The notes under the pieces: generated by a model
What the model was told of the DNA's origin: nothing
What the model saw: only the letters and a program-made list of their open reading frames with translations
Databases searched by the model: none
Position numbers and translations under genes: made by a program
Assembly (NCBI RefSeq): GCF_013347965.1
Contig: NZ_CP048810.1
Location: 2,976,001-3,040,000 of the forward strand
Origin: Pseudomonas bijieensis
GTDB taxonomy: Bacteria > Pseudomonadota > Gammaproteobacteria > Pseudomonadales > Pseudomonadaceae
DNA: 64,000 nucleotides
Direction: 5' to 3'
Part shown: piece by piece, positions 30,108 to 39,489 of the stretch
Layout of the letters: each line of letters starts with the position of its first letter
Position numbering within the stretch: position 1 is the first letter of the stretch

Positions 30108-30170
30108 ATCGCGGCACCTCGTCCCGGCTGCGAAGCCACCCCATTCGAACCACCGGCAGGCCGCCTTTTT
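30098..30170 (+). promoter_or_regulatory. leuA: candidate leucine attenuator in the leuA leader
   Basis: Two mutually exclusive structures can be drawn. Structure one pairs GCCGGG (30098-30103, end of the leader peptide frame) with CCCGGC (30123-30128). Structure two pairs CGGCTG (30125-30130) with CAGGCCG (30157-30163, one bulged base), followed by CCTTTTT, which is terminator-like. A ribosome finishing the leader would open structure one and allow termination; stalling at leucine codons would favour read-through. Confidence 0.5.
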
Positions 30171-30196
30171 CCGGCCACGACAATAAGGATTTCCCC

Positions 30197-31876
30197 ATGA
30201 GCATGCTCAAAGACCCGTCTTCCAAATACCGCGCCTTCCCGACCATCAACCTGCCGGATCGCACCTGGCCGTCGAAGACCATCACCGCCGCGCCGATCTG
30301 GTGCAGCTCCGACCTGCGCGACGGCAACCAGTCGCTGATCGAGCCGATGGACGCGGTCAAGAAGCTGCGCTTCTGGAAAACCCTCGTCGCGGTGGGCGTG
30401 AAGGAAATCGAAGCTTCGTTCCCAGCCGCTTCGCAAACCGACTTCGACTTCGTGCGCACCCTCATCGAAGAAGGCCACATCCCGGACGACACCACCATCC
30501 AGGTGCTGACCCAGGCCCGTGAAGACCTGATCGCCCGTACCTTCGAGTCCCTGCGCGGCGCGAAAAAAGCCATCGTCCACCTGTATAACGCCACCTGCCC
30601 GTCGTTCCGCCGCATTGTGTTCAACCAGGACAAGGAAGGCGTGAAGGAAATCGCGGTGAACGCGGCCAAGCTGTTCGTCAAATACGCCGCGCAGCAGCCG
30701 GAAACCCAGTGGCAGTTCGAGTATTCGCCAGAAACCTTCAGCGCCACCGAGCTGGAGTTCGCCAAGGAAGTCTGCGACGCGGTGATCGAAGTGTGGAACC
30801 CGACGCCCGAGCGCAAGGTGATCCTCAACCTGCCCGCCACCGTGGAAGTCGCCACCCCGAACATCTACGCCGACCAGATCGAGTGGTTCCACCGCAACAT
30901 CACTCGTCGTGACAGCGTGCTCATCAGCCTGCACACCCACAACGACCGTGGCACCGGCGTGGCCGCCACCGAGCTGGGCCTGATGGCCGGCGCCGACCGT
31001 GTCGAAGGCTGCCTGTTCGGCAACGGCGAGCGCACCGGTAACGTCGACCTGGTGACCGTGGCACTGAACCTTTACACCCAGGGCATCGACCCTGAGCTGG
31101 ACTTCTCCGACATCGACGGCGTGCGCAAAGTGGTCGAGGAATGCAACCAGATCCCGGTGCACCCGCGTCATCCGTACGTTGGCGACCTGGTTCACACCGC
31201 GTTCTCCGGCTCGCACCAGGACGCCATTCGCAAAGGTTTTGCCCAGCAGAAACCGGACACCCTGTGGGAAGTCCCGTACCTGCCGATCGACCCGGCCGAC
31301 ATCGGCCGCAGCTACGAGGCGGTGATTCGCGTCAACAGCCAGTCCGGCAAGGGCGGTATCGCCTACCTGCTGGAACAGGAATACGGCATCAGCCTGCCGC
31401 GTCGCATGCAGATCGAGTTCAGCCAGGTGGTGCAGCGCGAAACCGATCGCCTGGGCCTGGAAATGACTGCCCAGCAGATCCACGCCCTGCTCCACAGCGA
31501 GTACCTGCAAGCCAACACCCCGTACGCGCTGGTCAGCCATCGCCTGCAGGAAGAAAACGGCCACAGCGCCGTGGAAGTGGAAGTGGCGAGCAAAGGCCAG
31601 GGCGAGACCAACCTGCACTGGCGCGGCAAGGGCAACGGCGCGCTGGAAGCGCTGGTGGCCGGGCTGCCAATTCCGGTGGAGATCATGGACTACAACGAAC
31701 ACGCCATCGGCGCCGGCACCAATGCCAAGGCGGCGGCGTACATCGAACTGCGGGTCAACGGCGAGCGTGCGGTGCACGGCGTGGGGATCGATGAAAACAT
31801 CACCACGGCGAGCTTCAAGGCGCTGTTCAGCGCGCTGAACCGATCGCTGAGCCAGCCAGAGGCCAAGGCCGCCTGA
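30197..31876 (+). CDS. leuA: 2-isopropylmalate synthase
   Basis: Catalyses the first step of leucine synthesis, condensing acetyl-CoA with 2-oxoisovalerate, with leucine feedback. The 559-residue protein is of the long type found in many proteobacteria: HMGL-like TIM barrel with DLRDGNQSL (about 42-50, metal and catalysis), STHNDRG-type HTHNDRGTG near 247 and GNGERTGN near 276, then a LeuA regulatory domain. ATG 30197 has AAGGA seven bases upstream; in-frame ATG 30203 is an alternative. Confidence 0.95.
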   Translation: MSMLKDPSSKYRAFPTINLPDRTWPSKTITAAPIWCSSDLRDGNQSLIEPMDAVKKLRFWKTLVAVGVKEIEASFPAASQTDFDFVRTLIEEGHIPDDTTIQVLTQAREDLIARTFESLRGAKKAIVHLYNATCPSFRRIVFNQDKEGVKEIAVNAAKLFVKYAAQQPETQWQFEYSPETFSATELEFAKEVCDAVIEVWNPTPERKVILNLPATVEVATPNIYADQIEWFHRNITRRDSVLISLHTHNDRGTGVAATELGLMAGADRVEGCLFGNGERTGNVDLVTVALNLYTQGIDPELDFSDIDGVRKVVEECNQIPVHPRHPYVGDLVHTAFSGSHQDAIRKGFAQQKPDTLWEVPYLPIDPADIGRSYEAVIRVNSQSGKGGIAYLLEQEYGISLPRRMQIEFSQVVQRETDRLGLEMTAQQIHALLHSEYLQANTPYALVSHRLQEENGHSAVEVEVASKGQGETNLHWRGKGNGALEALVAGLPIPVEIMDYNEHAIGAGTNAKAAAYIELRVNGERAVHGVGIDENITTASFKALFSALNRSLSQPEAKAA

Positions 31877-31892
31877 TCTATCGATGAAATGC

Positions 31893-31930
31893 AAAAGGCC
31901 CTGGGGTGTGAACCCTGGGGCCTTTTGTTT
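31893..31930 (+). terminator. leuA: Rho-independent terminator after leuA
   Basis: Stem AAAAGGCC/GGCCTTTT with an inner GGGG/CCC stem and a following T-rich GTTT, 16 bases past the leuA stop. Confidence 0.85.
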
Positions 31931-31962
31931 GGCTGATGTTATTGCGCTGGCTGTTCCGACCT

Positions 31963-32058
31963 CATCGCGAGCAAGCTCGCTCCCACACTGGATCTTCAGT
32001 GGGTTCAAAATCCTGTGCCCACCTCAGCCTCCCTGTGGGAGCGAGCTTGCTCGCGATG
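31963..32058. repeat. REPIN (GTGGGAGCGAG variant)
   Basis: Inverted units at 31963-31987 and 32034-32058, both carrying GCGAGCAAGCTCGC or its mirror, between leuA and the convergent coiled-coil gene. Confidence 0.9.
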
Positions 32059-32082
32059 GCGGCCTGTCAGGCAACCGAGATG

Positions 32083-32502
32083 TCAGGCATGGGTATCGAT
32101 CGAAACGGTCATCGCCTGCAACAGCGCGGCCTGCAAGGTCTGCAAAGTCGCTTGGGTCGCCATGATCTGGGTCTGAATCGCCATGGTTTCCTGGGCTTTC
32201 TGCTCCTCATCAGCCCGGCTTTTTTGTACCCGAGCCAGCTGAGCTTGCTGTTCGGCCAGCAACTTCTCGGTCTGCTCGATCTGCTTCTTCAGTTGTTCGA
32301 TAACATCGCCGCTGCCACTGCTGCCGCCCGCACCTGCGATATTCGCGCCGCTGGTGTCGACTTCCAGCTTCTTGTCCTTGTCTTCGCTGCTGTCAGCCGA
32401 TGCCACTGGACTGGCCGCTTTCTCCTCTTCAGCCCCGCGAATGGAGACTTTAGGGGCTGACAATGGGTAAGGGTTTACGGTGGTTGCGCTGATACTGGTC
32501 AT
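32083..32502 (-). CDS. small coiled-coil protein (FlxA-like)
   Basis: The 139-residue protein has a low-complexity N-terminal half (Ser/Ala/Glu/Asp-rich), then glycine-serine turns (GAGGSSGSG) and a heptad-type coiled coil from about 75 (VIEQLKKQIEQTEKLLAEQQ) into a Gln/Ala-rich helix ending AMTVSIDTHA. It resembles FlxA-like proteins by pattern; that assignment is tentative. The ATG at 32500-32502 has GGAG about 10 bases upstream; the longer frame is unsupported. It lies 65 bases downstream of the nitrilase gene on the same strand. Confidence 0.55.
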   Translation of the reverse strand: MTSISATTVNPYPLSAPKVSIRGAEEEKAASPVASADSSEDKDKKLEVDTSGANIAGAGGSSGSGDVIEQLKKQIEQTEKLLAEQQAQLARVQKSRADEEQKAQETMAIQTQIMATQATLQTLQAALLQAMTVSIDTHA

Positions 32503-32567
32503 AGGGACTTCTCTCCTTGGCTGACCGGTTATCGGCACGCAACACTGCTCCTTGAGGCTGAATCGTT

Positions 32568-33362
32568 TCAATTCGTGAATTCGAAGCGATCGGCATCCAG
32601 GTTCGCCGGAAACCGCGTGCGATAGGCCGCCAGGTCCGCCGCCTTCAAACACACCGTGAATACCCCATCGGCCTCGCCGGCGCTGAGCAGGGTCTCGCCC
32701 TGGAAATCCAGCACCTGACTATCACCGGTGTAGGCAAAACCCTTGCCGTCGGTGCCGATGCGGTTGACCGCCGCCACGTAGCACAGGTTCTCGATCGCCC
32801 GGGCCGGCAGCAGCCGGTTCCAGTGCATACGCCGCGCGCCGGGCCAGTTGGCGGTGTACAGCAGCAGGTCGGTGTCCTCGGCATCGCGGCTCCACACCGG
32901 AAAGCGCAGGTCGTAGCAGATCAGCGGACGAATGCGCCAGCCCTTGAGTTCGAACAGCACCTGGCGGTCACCCGGCGTGTAGTGATTGTGTTCCCCCGCC
33001 ATGCGAAACAGATGACGCTTGTCGTAATGCAGCACCTCACCGTCCGACCGCGCCCAGAGCAGGCGATTGCGATGGCTGCCGTCAGCGGCCTGGATGATCA
33101 CACTGCCGGTGATCACCGCATCCAGCTTCGCGGCTTGGGCCTTGAGCCATTGGCGTGTCGGGCCGTTCTCCGCTTCCGCCAAGGTCTCGGACTCCATGGA
33201 AAAGCCCGTGGTGAACATCTCCGGCAGGATAATCAGGTCCGCGCCACGCGCCTGCTCCAGCAAACCTTCGAAATGCTCCAGGTTGGCCCGGCGGTCGTGC
33301 CAGGCCAAGGTGGTCTGGACCAAGGCGATATTGAGGTCGGGCAATGTGCTCAGATCACGCAT
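32568..33362 (-). CDS. yafV: omega-amidase, nitrilase superfamily (YafV/Nit2-like)
   Basis: Hydrolyses 2-oxosuccinamate, 2-oxoglutaramate or the 4-methylthio-2-oxobutyrate-linked amide. The 264-residue protein has the nitrilase triad: Glu in LPEMFTTGFS (about 41), Lys in YDKRHLF (about 109) and Cys in LICYDLRFP (about 143). The start at 33360-33362 (MRDLSTL) overlaps the end of the aminotransferase gene by 13 bases, so the two are coupled. An aminotransferase that releases keto-amides beside an omega-amidase is a known pairing (glutamine transaminase route of methionine salvage). Confidence 0.9.
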   Translation of the reverse strand: MRDLSTLPDLNIALVQTTLAWHDRRANLEHFEGLLEQARGADLIILPEMFTTGFSMESETLAEAENGPTRQWLKAQAAKLDAVITGSVIIQAADGSHRNRLLWARSDGEVLHYDKRHLFRMAGEHNHYTPGDRQVLFELKGWRIRPLICYDLRFPVWSRDAEDTDLLLYTANWPGARRMHWNRLLPARAIENLCYVAAVNRIGTDGKGFAYTGDSQVLDFQGETLLSAGEADGVFTVCLKAADLAAYRTRFPANLDADRFEFTN

Positions 33363-34498
33363 AGTTTTTCCGCCGCTTCGCGCAGCGTCTCCTCGCGCTT
33401 GGCAAAGCACAGGCGCACCAGGCGCTGGCCTTGTGGTGGGTTCTGGTAGAACACCGAGATTGGAATCGTTGCCACGCCGTGCTCGCGGGTCATCCACACC
33501 GCCATGTCGACGTCGTTCAGGTCCGGACGGATTTGCGAATAATCCACCAACTGGAAATAAGTGCCGGCCACCCGCTTGAAGCTGAACCGCGACGGCGCCA
33601 GCAGATCGCAGAACAAGTCGCGCTTGGCCTGGTAGAAGTCCGGCAGTTCATCGACGTGTTCCGGATGTTCGGCCATGTAGTCGGCCAGGGCGTATTGCAA
33701 CGGCGTCACGCCGCAGAAGCTGACGTACTGGTGCACCTTGCGCAGTTCCGCCGTCAGGGCCGCTGGCGCCACCACGTAGCCGGTTTTCCAACCGGTGACG
33801 TGGTAGGTCTTGCCGAACGAACTGACCACGAAGGCGCGCCGGTACAGCTCCTCATGGGCCAGGACGCTGGCGTGGGCGACGCCGTCGAACACCAGGTGTT
33901 CGTAGACCTCGTCGCTGACCAGGTAAATGTCGCGGTCTCGAATCAGCGCCGCCAACTGGTCCAGTTCAGTGTGGCTGATCAGGGCGCCGCTGGGGTTGTG
34001 GGGGCTGTTGAGAATGATCATCCGCGTGCGCGGGCTCAGGGCTTGGCCGAGCTTTTCAAAATCGATGGCGAAGTCATCCAGGCCCAATGGCACGTGCACG
34101 CAACGCCCACCAGCCAATTGCACGGCAGGTTCGTAGCTGTCGTAGCTGGGGTCGAAGACGATCACTTCGTCGCCGCTGTGCACAACGGCCGCAATGGCAC
34201 AGAAAATCGCCTGGGTCGCGCCGGGGGTCACGGTCACTTCCTGATCGGCATCGACGCTGACGCCATAACTGCGGGCAATCTTCGCCGCGATCTGCTCGCG
34301 CAGCGCCGGCAAGCCGGTCATGGGCGAGTATTGGTTATGACCTTGAGCAATGTGCCGGCCAACTGCATCGCGCAGGGCCTGCGGACCATCGAAATCGGGA
34401 AACCCCTGGGACAGATTGAGCGCGCCGGTCTGCGCGGCGAGCTGGGACATCTGGGTGAAAATAGTGATGCCGACATTCGGCAACTTGCTGGTGATCAT
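33350..34498 (-). CDS. ybdL: PLP-dependent aminotransferase (YbdL/methionine aminotransferase-like)
   Basis: The 382-residue fold type I class I/II aminotransferase has LNLSQGFPDFDGP near 25, the NSPHNPSG motif (about 165-172) and the PLP lysine in SFGKTYHVTGWKTG (about 235). It resembles E. coli YbdL, which transaminates methionine, histidine and phenylalanine with a keto acid such as 4-methylthio-2-oxobutyrate. ATG at 34496-34498 (MITSKLPNVG) is chosen for family alignment. The omega-amidase gene overlaps its end. Confidence 0.9.
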   Translation of the reverse strand: MITSKLPNVGITIFTQMSQLAAQTGALNLSQGFPDFDGPQALRDAVGRHIAQGHNQYSPMTGLPALREQIAAKIARSYGVSVDADQEVTVTPGATQAIFCAIAAVVHSGDEVIVFDPSYDSYEPAVQLAGGRCVHVPLGLDDFAIDFEKLGQALSPRTRMIILNSPHNPSGALISHTELDQLAALIRDRDIYLVSDEVYEHLVFDGVAHASVLAHEELYRRAFVVSSFGKTYHVTGWKTGYVVAPAALTAELRKVHQYVSFCGVTPLQYALADYMAEHPEHVDELPDFYQAKRDLFCDLLAPSRFSFKRVAGTYFQLVDYSQIRPDLNDVDMAVWMTREHGVATIPISVFYQNPPQGQRLVRLCFAKREETLREAAEKLCVI

Positions 34499-34569
34499 CG
34501 AGGGTTCCCTGGTCTGCACCCGGCTCAGGTGCGGCGCGGGAGAGCTCGAGGATAGCCCAATCGCCGGGC

Positions 34570-34605
34570 ATGAAAAAGGGCGCCACACAGGGCACCCTTT
34601 TCATG
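34570..34605 (-). terminator. der: terminator after der
   Basis: On the minus strand, AAAAGGGTGCC pairs with GGCGCCCTTTTT around CTGTGT (one mismatch), followed by T's, about 140 bases past the der stop and beyond a REPIN. The gap between the der stop and this point holds only the REPIN. Confidence 0.65.
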
Positions 34606-34620
34606 CTGAATACTCATGCC

Positions 34621-34710
34621 TGTGGGAGCAAGGCTTGCCCGCGATGAACGATAACGCGGTTCAGCTGTTACACCGCGGCGCGGTCATCGCGGGCAAGCCT
34701 TGCTCCCACA
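34621..34710. repeat. REPIN (GTGGGAGC type)
   Basis: Inverted units at 34621-34646 and 34685-34710, nearly identical to the copy at 15493-15581, including the GATAACGCGGT centre. It lies between der and its terminator-like hairpin. Confidence 0.9.
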
Positions 34711-34743
34711 GATCAACATCCCAACTTTCAGATCCAGACTGGA

Positions 34744-36216
34744 TCAGCGCTTGTCACGACGCTTCTTGTCAGCCTTCTTGTGGTGCGACATCAAGCGGCG
34801 CTTCTTGTTGACCTGGCGGTCGGTGAGCGTGTTCTTGTTGCCTTCATACGGGTTCTCACCGCCCTTGAACTCGATGCGGATCGGCGTGCCGACCAGCTTC
34901 AGGACGCGGCGATAGGTGTTTTCCAGGTAGCGGACGTACGACTTGGGCACCTTCTCGATCTGGTTACCGTGAATCACGATAATCGGCGGGTTGGCACCAC
35001 CCAAGTGGGCGTAACGCAGCTTGATCCGGCGGTTGTTGACCATCGGTGGCGCGTGCTCGCCTACCGCGTCTTCGAGGATCTGGGTCAGGCGGTTGGTCGG
35101 CCAACGGGTGACCGCCGACTTGAACGAGTTCTGCACCGACGCATAGAGGTTGCCCACGCCGGTACCGTGCAGGGCCGAGATGAAGTGGATGTCGGCGAAG
35201 TCGACGAAGAACAGCCGACGCTGCAATTCGACCTTGACGAAATCCCGCTCGCTCGGCGTCATGCCGTCCCACTTGTTGATCGCGATGACCAGCGCACGAC
35301 CGGCTTCCAGGGCGAAGCCCAGCAGGTTGAGGTCGTGATCGACCACGCCCTCCCGGGCGTCCATCACGAAGATCACCACGTTGGCGTCTTTGATCGCCTG
35401 CAGGGTCTTGACCACGGAGAACTTTTCGACTTCTTCGTGGATCTTGCCGCGCTTGCGCACACCGGCCGTGTCGATCAGCGTGTACTTCTCTTCGTTACGC
35501 TCGAAGGGAATGTAGATGCTGTCACGGGTGGTGCCAGGTTGGTCGTAGACGATGACCCGGTCTTCACCGAGCATGCGGTTGACCAGCGTCGACTTGCCCA
35601 CGTTCGGGCGGCCGATGATGGCGATCTTGATCCCGTCTTTTTCGCTCGGGCCCGGAATGCGCTTGGCTTCCTCGCCTTCGGCAACGATCTCTTCCTCGCC
35701 CTCTTCCGGTTCTTCCACGTCGTCCTTCGGGAAGCTCTCCAGAGCGATTTCCAGCATCTGGGTGATACCACGGCCGTGGGCACCGGCGATCGGGATCGCC
35801 TGACCCATGCCCAACGGGGCGAACTCGGCGCGGGCCATGTCCGGGTCGATGTTATCGACCTTGTTGGCGACCACATAGGAACGCTTGTTACGTTTGCGCA
35901 AATGCTCGGCGATCATCTGGTCGGCGGCGGTAAAACCGGCCTTGGCGTCTACCAGGAACAGCACCACATCGGCTTCTTCGATGGCGAGCAGCGACTGCTC
36001 GGCCATTTTTTCGTCCATGCCGTGTTCATCACCGGAGATGCCGCCGGTGTCGACCAGAATATAGGTACGCCCTTGCCACTTGGCCTCACCGTATTGGCGA
36101 TCACGGGTCAGACCGGACAAGTCGCCGACGATGGCGTCGCGAGTCCTGGTCAGGCGATTGAACAAGGTGGACTTGCCGACGTTCGGTCGGCCCACCAGGG
36201 CGATTACGGGAACCAT
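34744..36216 (-). CDS. der: GTPase Der (EngA), ribosome assembly
   Basis: The double-GTPase assists 50S assembly. The 490-residue protein carries two G domains, each with GRPNVGKST (about 8-16 and about 203-211) and NKxD motifs (NKVDN, NKWDG), then a C-terminal KH-like domain and a basic tail ending [11 protein letters not shown]. An acidic linker ([11 protein letters not shown]) joins the G domains. ATG at 36214-36216 ([11 protein letters not shown]). It follows bamB after a 133-base gap containing a terminator-like hairpin. Confidence 0.96.
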   Translation of the reverse strand: MVPVIALVGRPNVGKSTLFNRLTRTRDAIVGDLSGLTRDRQYGEAKWQGRTYILVDTGGISGDEHGMDEKMAEQSLLAIEEADVVLFLVDAKAGFTAADQMIAEHLRKRNKRSYVVANKVDNIDPDMARAEFAPLGMGQAIPIAGAHGRGITQMLEIALESFPKDDVEEPEEGEEEIVAEGEEAKRIPGPSEKDGIKIAIIGRPNVGKSTLVNRMLGEDRVIVYDQPGTTRDSIYIPFERNEEKYTLIDTAGVRKRGKIHEEVEKFSVVKTLQAIKDANVVIFVMDAREGVVDHDLNLLGFALEAGRALVIAINKWDGMTPSERDFVKVELQRRLFFVDFADIHFISALHGTGVGNLYASVQNSFKSAVTRWPTNRLTQILEDAVGEHAPPMVNNRRIKLRYAHLGGANPPIIVIHGNQIEKVPKSYVRYLENTYRRVLKLVGTPIRIEFKGGENPYEGNKNTLTDRQVNKKRRLMSHHKKADKKRRDKR

Positions 36217-36242
36217 GCGGCTCTCCACTTCGTTATTTCAGA

Positions 36243-36272
36243 AAATACAAAAGCCGCTGCGAGGCAGCGGCT
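36243..36272 (-). terminator. terminator-like hairpin between bamB and der
   Basis: On the minus strand stem AGCCGCTGC/GCAGCGGCT with loop CTC, then TTTTGTATTTTC, 27 bases before the der start codon. It could partly separate der from the hisS-bamB transcript. Confidence 0.7.
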
Positions 36273-36349
36273 GGTGCTCGGGGCAGTCTGGGCAAGCACT
36301 GCAAACCTTGTGAACAAGGCCGCTTGGGGGATTAGCCCCAAGCATAGTC

Positions 36350-37501
36350 TTACTTGATGGTCAGGGCTTCCAGTTTGCCGCTGTTGCCATACACATAGAT
36401 CATGTTGCCCACCACCAGCGGACGGGCACGCAGGCCGTCGCTGTCGATGCGCTCACGGCCGACGAAACGACCGTCCACCTGGCTGAGCAGGTGCAGGTAA
36501 CCTTCCAGGTCACCCACTGCAACGTAGCTGGAGAACACTTCCGGGGCCGACAGTTGACGACGGGCCAGGGAGTCGTTGCTCCACAGTGCGGTGGTGGAAC
36601 GCTCGTCAACGCCTTCGACGGTGCCCGAGGACAGGCTCACGTAGACGCTGCCAAAGCCTTGGGCGACACCGGCGTAGCTGGACGCATCGCGCTGCCACAG
36701 CGGACGACCGCTTTCCAGGTCCAGTGCCGCAACACGGCCCTGGTAGCTGGCGACGTACAGCGTGCCGCCGGACAGCAGCAAGCCGCCGTCGATGTCGACC
36801 ACACGCTCCAGCTCCGAACGACCTTGCGGGATCGCCACGCGCTGTTCCCACACCGGCACGCCATTGGAAATATCCAAGGCAACCACTTTACCGGTCGACA
36901 AGCCAGCCACCGCCAGGCGGTTGGTGACGACTGGCGCACTGGTGCCACGCAGGGTCAGGACCGCCGGGGTGCTGTCATACAACCAGCGCTGGTTGCCGGT
37001 AGCGGCATCCAGGCCGATCAGACGGTCGTCCTGGGTCTGGACCACGACCACGTCACCGTTGGTGGCCGGCGGTGCGAGCACTTCACTGGTCACGCGGGCG
37101 CGCCATTTCTCTTCACCGCTGCTCGCGTCCAGGGCGACGATCTCGCCCTTGAGCGTGCCGATCATGACCAGGCCATAACCCACGCCAACGGCGCCGGAAA
37201 CAGGCAGTTCAAGATCTTTCTTCCATTTGACGTCGCCGTTGCTGCGATCCATCGCCATCACCACACCGGTGACGTCGCCTGCATAGATGGTGTCGCCATC
37301 GATAGCCGGCACCAGCATGTTGTAGGTTTCACCCTGGCCATCGCCGATGGAACGGCTCCACTGCTTCTGCAGCACGACTTCTTCTTTGAAGTCGGTCAGC
37401 TCGGCCGGAGGCAGTTCTTTCTTGCTGTTGCTGCTGCAACCCGCGGCCAGAATGGCCAGGGCCAGCAATGCTGCATGTTTCCAACGGATCACGTCACGCA
37501 T
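36350..37501 (-). CDS. bamB: outer-membrane protein assembly factor BamB
   Basis: Lipoprotein subunit of the BAM complex that folds beta-barrel outer-membrane proteins. The 383-residue protein has a lipobox LAILAAGC (Cys about 19) and an eight-bladed PQQ-like propeller with repeated AxDxxxGxxxW blades (ALDASSGEEKWRARV, GLDAATGNQRWLYDS, ALDISNGVPVWEQRV, ALDLESGRPLWQRDA). The start overlaps the yfgM stop by eight bases. Upstream frame extension lies within yfgM and is not real. Confidence 0.95.
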   Translation of the reverse strand: MRDVIRWKHAALLALAILAAGCSSNSKKELPPAELTDFKEEVVLQKQWSRSIGDGQGETYNMLVPAIDGDTIYAGDVTGVVMAMDRSNGDVKWKKDLELPVSGAVGVGYGLVMIGTLKGEIVALDASSGEEKWRARVTSEVLAPPATNGDVVVVQTQDDRLIGLDAATGNQRWLYDSTPAVLTLRGTSAPVVTNRLAVAGLSTGKVVALDISNGVPVWEQRVAIPQGRSELERVVDIDGGLLLSGGTLYVASYQGRVAALDLESGRPLWQRDASSYAGVAQGFGSVYVSLSSGTVEGVDERSTTALWSNDSLARRQLSAPEVFSSYVAVGDLEGYLHLLSQVDGRFVGRERIDSDGLRARPLVVGNMIYVYGNSGKLEALTIK

Positions 37502-38135
37502 CCCCTTTGGCCAGGTCGTCCAGCTTGATTTGCAGGCCACCGACTGCGGCTTCATCCGACAGCGCAGCCTTGGCTTTTTGGTAGGCCGCATAGGCCTCAT
37601 CGGCACGACCCAGCTGCACCAGCAGGTCGCCCTTGAGTTCTTCGCGGGTCGCCAGGAACGCCTTGTCGGCATCGCCGTCAAGCAGTTTCAGGGCGTCTTC
37701 GGCCTTGTTCTGTGCCGCCAGCACCTGCGCCAGGCGCTGACGCGCCACTTCGCCCAGGGTCGGGTTGGCCGGTTTGTCGACGATACCTTTGAGCTCGGTG
37801 GCCGCGTCGTCCAGCTTGCCGCTGTCCACCGCCACCTTGGCCACGAACAGGCGACCGTACTGCGCGTAGGCGGTGCCGCCGAATTCCTTGTCCAGCTTGC
37901 CGGCCAGGTCCGCCACGCGGGCCGCGTCAGGCTTGCCGTCCGGGGTCAGGGTGGTTTCCAGCAATTGCTGGTAGAGCACCGAGGCGCCTTGCGACTGGTT
38001 GCTCTGGTATTTCTGGTAGGCCTGCCAGCCGAACACGATGACCAGCGCCAACAGGCCGCCAGTGACCAGCGGCTTGCCGTTGCGCGTCCACCAGTCCTTC
38101 AAATCCGCCAGCTGTTCATCTTCGGTACTCGACAC
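37494..38135 (-). CDS. yfgM: YfgM-family tetratricopeptide protein (ancillary SecYEG factor)
   Basis: In E. coli YfgM with PpiD sits at SecYEG and helps hand over secreted proteins; it is inner-membrane anchored. The 213-residue protein has a short cytosolic N-terminus, one membrane segment at about 23-39 (LVTGGLLALVIVFGWQAY), and a periplasmic TPR-like domain. It begins at a GTG (38133-38135) with AAGGAG upstream. The order hisS-yfgM-bamB-der is strongly conserved in gammaproteobacteria. Confidence 0.92.
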   Translation of the reverse strand: MSSTEDEQLADLKDWWTRNGKPLVTGGLLALVIVFGWQAYQKYQSNQSQGASVLYQQLLETTLTPDGKPDAARVADLAGKLDKEFGGTAYAQYGRLFVAKVAVDSGKLDDAATELKGIVDKPANPTLGEVARQRLAQVLAAQNKAEDALKLLDGDADKAFLATREELKGDLLVQLGRADEAYAAYQKAKAALSDEAAVGGLQIKLDDLAKGDA

Positions 38136-38175
38136 CCCAATACTCCTTAATCGCTAAATCGGCTGTTTGACAGCT

Positions 38176-39465
38176 TCAACCCTGCACGACGCAGGTGGCC
38201 AGGTGTGCAGCAAGCGCATCCCAGGCAATGCTTTGTTGTTCGCCCTGGCCACGCAGGGGTTTGAAACCTACCACTTGTTGGGCCAGTTCGTCGTCACCGA
38301 GGATCAGTGCGTACAGCGCACCGCTCTTGTCGGCCTTCTTGAATTGGCTCTTGAAGCTACCGGCGCCGGCGTTGATCTGCAGGCGCAGGTTGGGCAACTG
38401 GTCGCGGATCCGCTCGCTCAAAGCCAGGGCTGCCAGTTCGGCGGCCTCGCCAAAGGCGCACAGGTAGACGTCGACCTGGCGGGAAAGCTCTTCAGGCACC
38501 TTGTCCAAGGCTTCGAGCATCAACACCAGCCGCTCGATACCCATGGCAAAGCCCACGCCCGGGGTCGGCTTGCCGCCCATCTGTTCCACCAACCCGTCGT
38601 AGCGGCCACCGGCACACACGGTGCCCTGGGCGCCGAGCTTGTCGGTGACCCATTCGAAGACGGTCTTGCTGTAGTAATCCAGGCCGCGAACCAACTTGGG
38701 GTTGATCACGTAAGGAATGCCAACGGCGTCCAGGCGTGCCTTCAGCCCCTCGAAGTGCGCACGGGATTCGTCGTCGAGGTAGTCGGCCATTTTCGGCGCA
38801 TCGACCAGGACCGCCTGGGTCTCGGCATTCTTGGTGTCGAGCACGCGTAGCGGATTGGTCTTCAGACGGCGCTGGCTGTCTTCGTCGAGTTTGTCCAGGT
38901 GGGCGGAAAGAAACTCCACCAATGCCTCGCGGTAGCGGCCACGGGACTCGCTGGTACCCAGGCTGTTGAGCTCGAGCTTGACCGCGTCGCGCAGCCCCAG
39001 CTCGCCCCACAGACGCCAGGTCATGACGATCAGCTCGGCGTCGATGTCCGGCCCCTCGAGGTTGAACACCTCGAGACCAATCTGGTGGAACTGGCGATAA
39101 CGGCCCTTCTGCGGGCGCTCGTGACGGAACATCGGGCCGATGTACCAGAGTTTCTGCACCTGGCCGCCGCCGGTGATACCGTGTTCGAGCACCGCACGCA
39201 CGCACGCCGCTGTGCCTTCGGGGCGCAGGGTCAGGGAATCGCCGTTGCGGTCGTCGAAGGTGTACATCTCTTTTTCGACGATGTCGGTCACTTCGCCGAT
39301 GGAGCGCTTGAACAGCTCGGTGAACTCGACGATCGGCATGCGGATCTGCCGGTAACCGTAGTTATCCAGCAAACGCGCCACGGTGCCCTCGAAATAGCGC
39401 CACAGGGGCGTCTGCTCGGGCAGGATGTCGTTCATGCCACGAATGGCTTGCAGGGACTTGCTCAC
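38176..39465 (-). CDS. hisS: histidyl-tRNA synthetase
   Basis: Charges tRNA-His. The 429-residue class II synthetase has motif 2 ([20 protein letters not shown], about 113-132), the histidine-specific [13 protein letters not shown] (about 260) and class II motif 3 ([15 protein letters not shown]), with a C-terminal anticodon domain. The start is GTG at 39463-39465. It lies 24 bases downstream of ispG and 40 bases upstream of yfgM in one cluster. Confidence 0.97.
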   Translation of the reverse strand: MSKSLQAIRGMNDILPEQTPLWRYFEGTVARLLDNYGYRQIRMPIVEFTELFKRSIGEVTDIVEKEMYTFDDRNGDSLTLRPEGTAACVRAVLEHGITGGGQVQKLWYIGPMFRHERPQKGRYRQFHQIGLEVFNLEGPDIDAELIVMTWRLWGELGLRDAVKLELNSLGTSESRGRYREALVEFLSAHLDKLDEDSQRRLKTNPLRVLDTKNAETQAVLVDAPKMADYLDDESRAHFEGLKARLDAVGIPYVINPKLVRGLDYYSKTVFEWVTDKLGAQGTVCAGGRYDGLVEQMGGKPTPGVGFAMGIERLVLMLEALDKVPEELSRQVDVYLCAFGEAAELAALALSERIRDQLPNLRLQINAGAGSFKSQFKKADKSGALYALILGDDELAQQVVGFKPLRGQGEQQSIAWDALAAHLATCVVQG

Positions 39466-39489
39466 AGGTAATCCTTAAATTCGTTCGAC

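Noticed and set aside
30041..32008. Long open frames opposite leuA, rlmN, ispG, der, guaA and ffh (450-670 codons)
   Set aside because: They lie on the reverse strand of well-identified genes, have low-complexity His/Gln/Arg/Val-rich translations and no family similarity; they are side effects of high G+C codon use.
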